Shown in pieces: positions 62,610 through 64,000 of a DNA stretch of 64,000 bases. Source of the stretch: Pycnopodia helianthoides (lineage: Eukaryota; Echinodermata; Asteroidea; Forcipulatida; Asteriidae); assembly GCA_032158295.1 (NCBI GenBank), contig CM063256.1:15446574-15510573 (forward strand). The letters are read 5' to 3'. Below the pieces are notes generated by a model, which saw only the letters and a list, made by a program, of their open reading frames with translations, had not been told where the DNA came from and made no database searches. Made by a program: the position numbers and the translations under genes. Within the stretch, counting starts at the first letter, position 1, and the number at the start of each line of letters is the position of its first letter.

Positions 62610-62825
62610 CATGCGCGCGCGTATAATCATAAGCGCATTACCTTGTATCTTGTAGCAAAACTGCGCGCTGTGCGTAGCTTTCAGTTCCGCTAGCAAAGAC
62701 AATCATGTGCGTGTGAATCGTGAACGCATCAAATACATGCGCGTCCCCGCGCGCGCCGGGCGCGTTGTGCCTCATTCAAACGGTGTACGTGTGTACATAC
62801 GTGTACGTACGTCGTACGAATCTAT
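62610..62825 (+). other. CpG-rich, purine-pyrimidine alternating stretch
   Basis: It contains ATGCGCGCGCGTATA, GCGCGCGCCGGGCGCG and GTGTACGTGTGTACATACGT followed by GTACGTACG. CpG is far denser than in the neighbourhood, and the alternation is Z-DNA-prone. It could be a small CpG island or a repeat. No exon was recognised. Confidence 0.45.
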
Positions 62826-64000
62826 ATCTGCACTCGTAAAAAACACATGGAATGCATCAGACTATTTCACAAAGAATTTGAAATCGTTCATTAAAAGACT
62901 GGTCGTAAACTTTGGTGAATTTTATTAGTTGGTGGTGCTTCAAAATGAGGGCGCAGTATCTGTTGTATTTTATAAGTTTGTTGCAGTTTCAGCACTCCTT
63001 CTCCCAACTTATTGGAATGTGTAAGTAGCTTTGAGACCGTAATCGTTAGTTTAGATTTAGCCCAGGTTGGACTCCTCCGTTGCATACAACGCGACGGAGT
63101 ACATGTACATAAAGGTCCTGTACCATTGCGAAAATTGGTATAACAAAATAGTGATACCTGATGGCAAAAGCTGAAGCTTCGTTCACATATTCCTTATGTC
63201 CGGAACTCCACGCCTGCTGGGTTCAGAATCGTTAATTTTATCCTTGGGTGACATTTTTTTTTTTAATAAAATGGAAATTTACGTCTCAGTTGTAACTTTT
63301 CTGTACCGGTACTGACTTCCTAGTGTATGTGAAAACTTGAACATTGTTAATTTCAAGTTCGTCACGTTCGTTCGTGCTTCAAGCTCAGTATGCATTGCTA
63401 TCGATTCTTTACAATAATTCGAGTGTTCACCAAGTACTGTTATTGACACATTCACTTTGTATAAAATAATGCAGCATCGATACCAAACTAATAACACTAA
63501 TCGAATGTTTTCTTAAGTTGACGAGAAAGTCGGTCGGTTTTGCTACGCATTTCGCGCATGCGCAAAAAAGCTCACACGTCAATCGGTACAAGATGTTTAC
63601 AACGGAAGCGTGGACCTTCTATTTATTTTCTGGAACAATTTTTGTTATTTGTGAACCCTCAAAAGTATAGCTATGGTCAAGAAGAATTTAAAAAACGAAA
63701 TTTCAGCTTCTAAAATCAGGTAAAAATATGAAAAAACATAAGTTGAAATTTCATTGGCATTGTAGAGAAGCTTTATATAGTAGTTTGTACACATGACCTC
63801 ACTGCAGTGCAACGGACACTGAAGTCATACCAGGGCCGTCCAACGTACAAGGGCTAGTTTGAACTTGTATGTTTATGAAGTAGCCTATAGCGTTCTAAAT
63901 ACGCTTTTTATCGTTCCTTCACTAAACACTGTTTCGATGACTGGTTGTAACCATTCGGTAGTGTATTTTAAACTATTTAGCGACGAAAATAGGACAAAAT

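Larger units (their letters stand above)
61801..62610. mobile_element. Composite family 2 element containing two nested elements
   Basis: The left end CAGGGCCCAATTTCATGGAG (61801) and right end complement GGGGCCAATTTCATAGAGCT (ending 62610) bound an 810-bp unit. Inside are a family 3 MITE (61970-62281) and, 4 bp later, a large hairpin (62286-62576). A C-run abuts the right terminus. No transposase frame was seen. Confidence 0.65.
56051..64000. other. Downstream region: element-dense, no gene
   Basis: Past the polyadenylation signal I see only inverted-repeat elements, fragments and simple repeats, listed separately. The remaining stretches (59125-60339, 60397-61650, 62826-64000) show no exon, RNA gene or conserved motif that I can support. 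Confidence 0.5.

Overview
The window is eukaryotic nuclear DNA. It is AT-rich, has GT-AG introns, and contains many short interspersed and tandem repeats with very little coding sequence. A single-pass MAM-domain receptor-like gene and several inverted-repeat element families suggest a marine deuterostome invertebrate. An echinoderm (sea star or sea cucumber type) is my best guess, based on remembered similarity of the repeats rather than a search. No bacterial operon, rRNA or intact tRNA was seen.

Layout. (1) Positions 1-36251 hold no coding exon I can support. They contain a degenerate ~140-bp tandem block (8.04-8.47 kb), a cluster of GGGTCA/TGACCC half-sites (8.65-8.83 kb), a 570-bp element with terminal inverted repeats (9.5-10.1 kb), a regulatory-looking cluster with a DR5 nuclear-receptor motif (10.44-10.52 kb), a 47-bp minisatellite of about 28 units split by a retroposon 3' end (20.6-22.1 kb), a MITE (25.6 kb) and a tRNA-derived SINE (26.7-26.85 kb). 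(2) Positions 36252-55787, plus strand, hold seven exons of one gene. They encode the last 541 residues of a type I membrane protein: one MAM domain (four exons), a Thr/Pro/basic stalk (one exon), a transmembrane helix (one exon) and a 275-residue cytoplasmic tail ending in Thr-Glu-Ile. All splice phases match, and an AATAAA lies about 240 bp after the stop. The start codon and signal peptide exon were not found. (3) Introns carry a long diverged direct repeat (37.0-37.7 kb), a 21-bp palindromic minisatellite (43.4-43.7 kb), a second MITE copy (48.8 kb), a ~30-bp minisatellite (49.4-49.6 kb) and a palindrome-rich repeat (54.35-54.5 kb). (4) Positions 56032-64000 hold no gene. They are dense in inverted-repeat elements, including a composite at 61.65-62.61 kb where one element contains a MITE and a large foldback hairpin.

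The gene reads as a cell-surface adhesion or receptor protein. The MAM module faces outward, a glycosylatable and possibly cleavable stalk follows, and a long tail carries tyrosine motifs, proline-directed phosphosites and a PDZ-ligand C-terminus. Its ligand and exact family are unknown.
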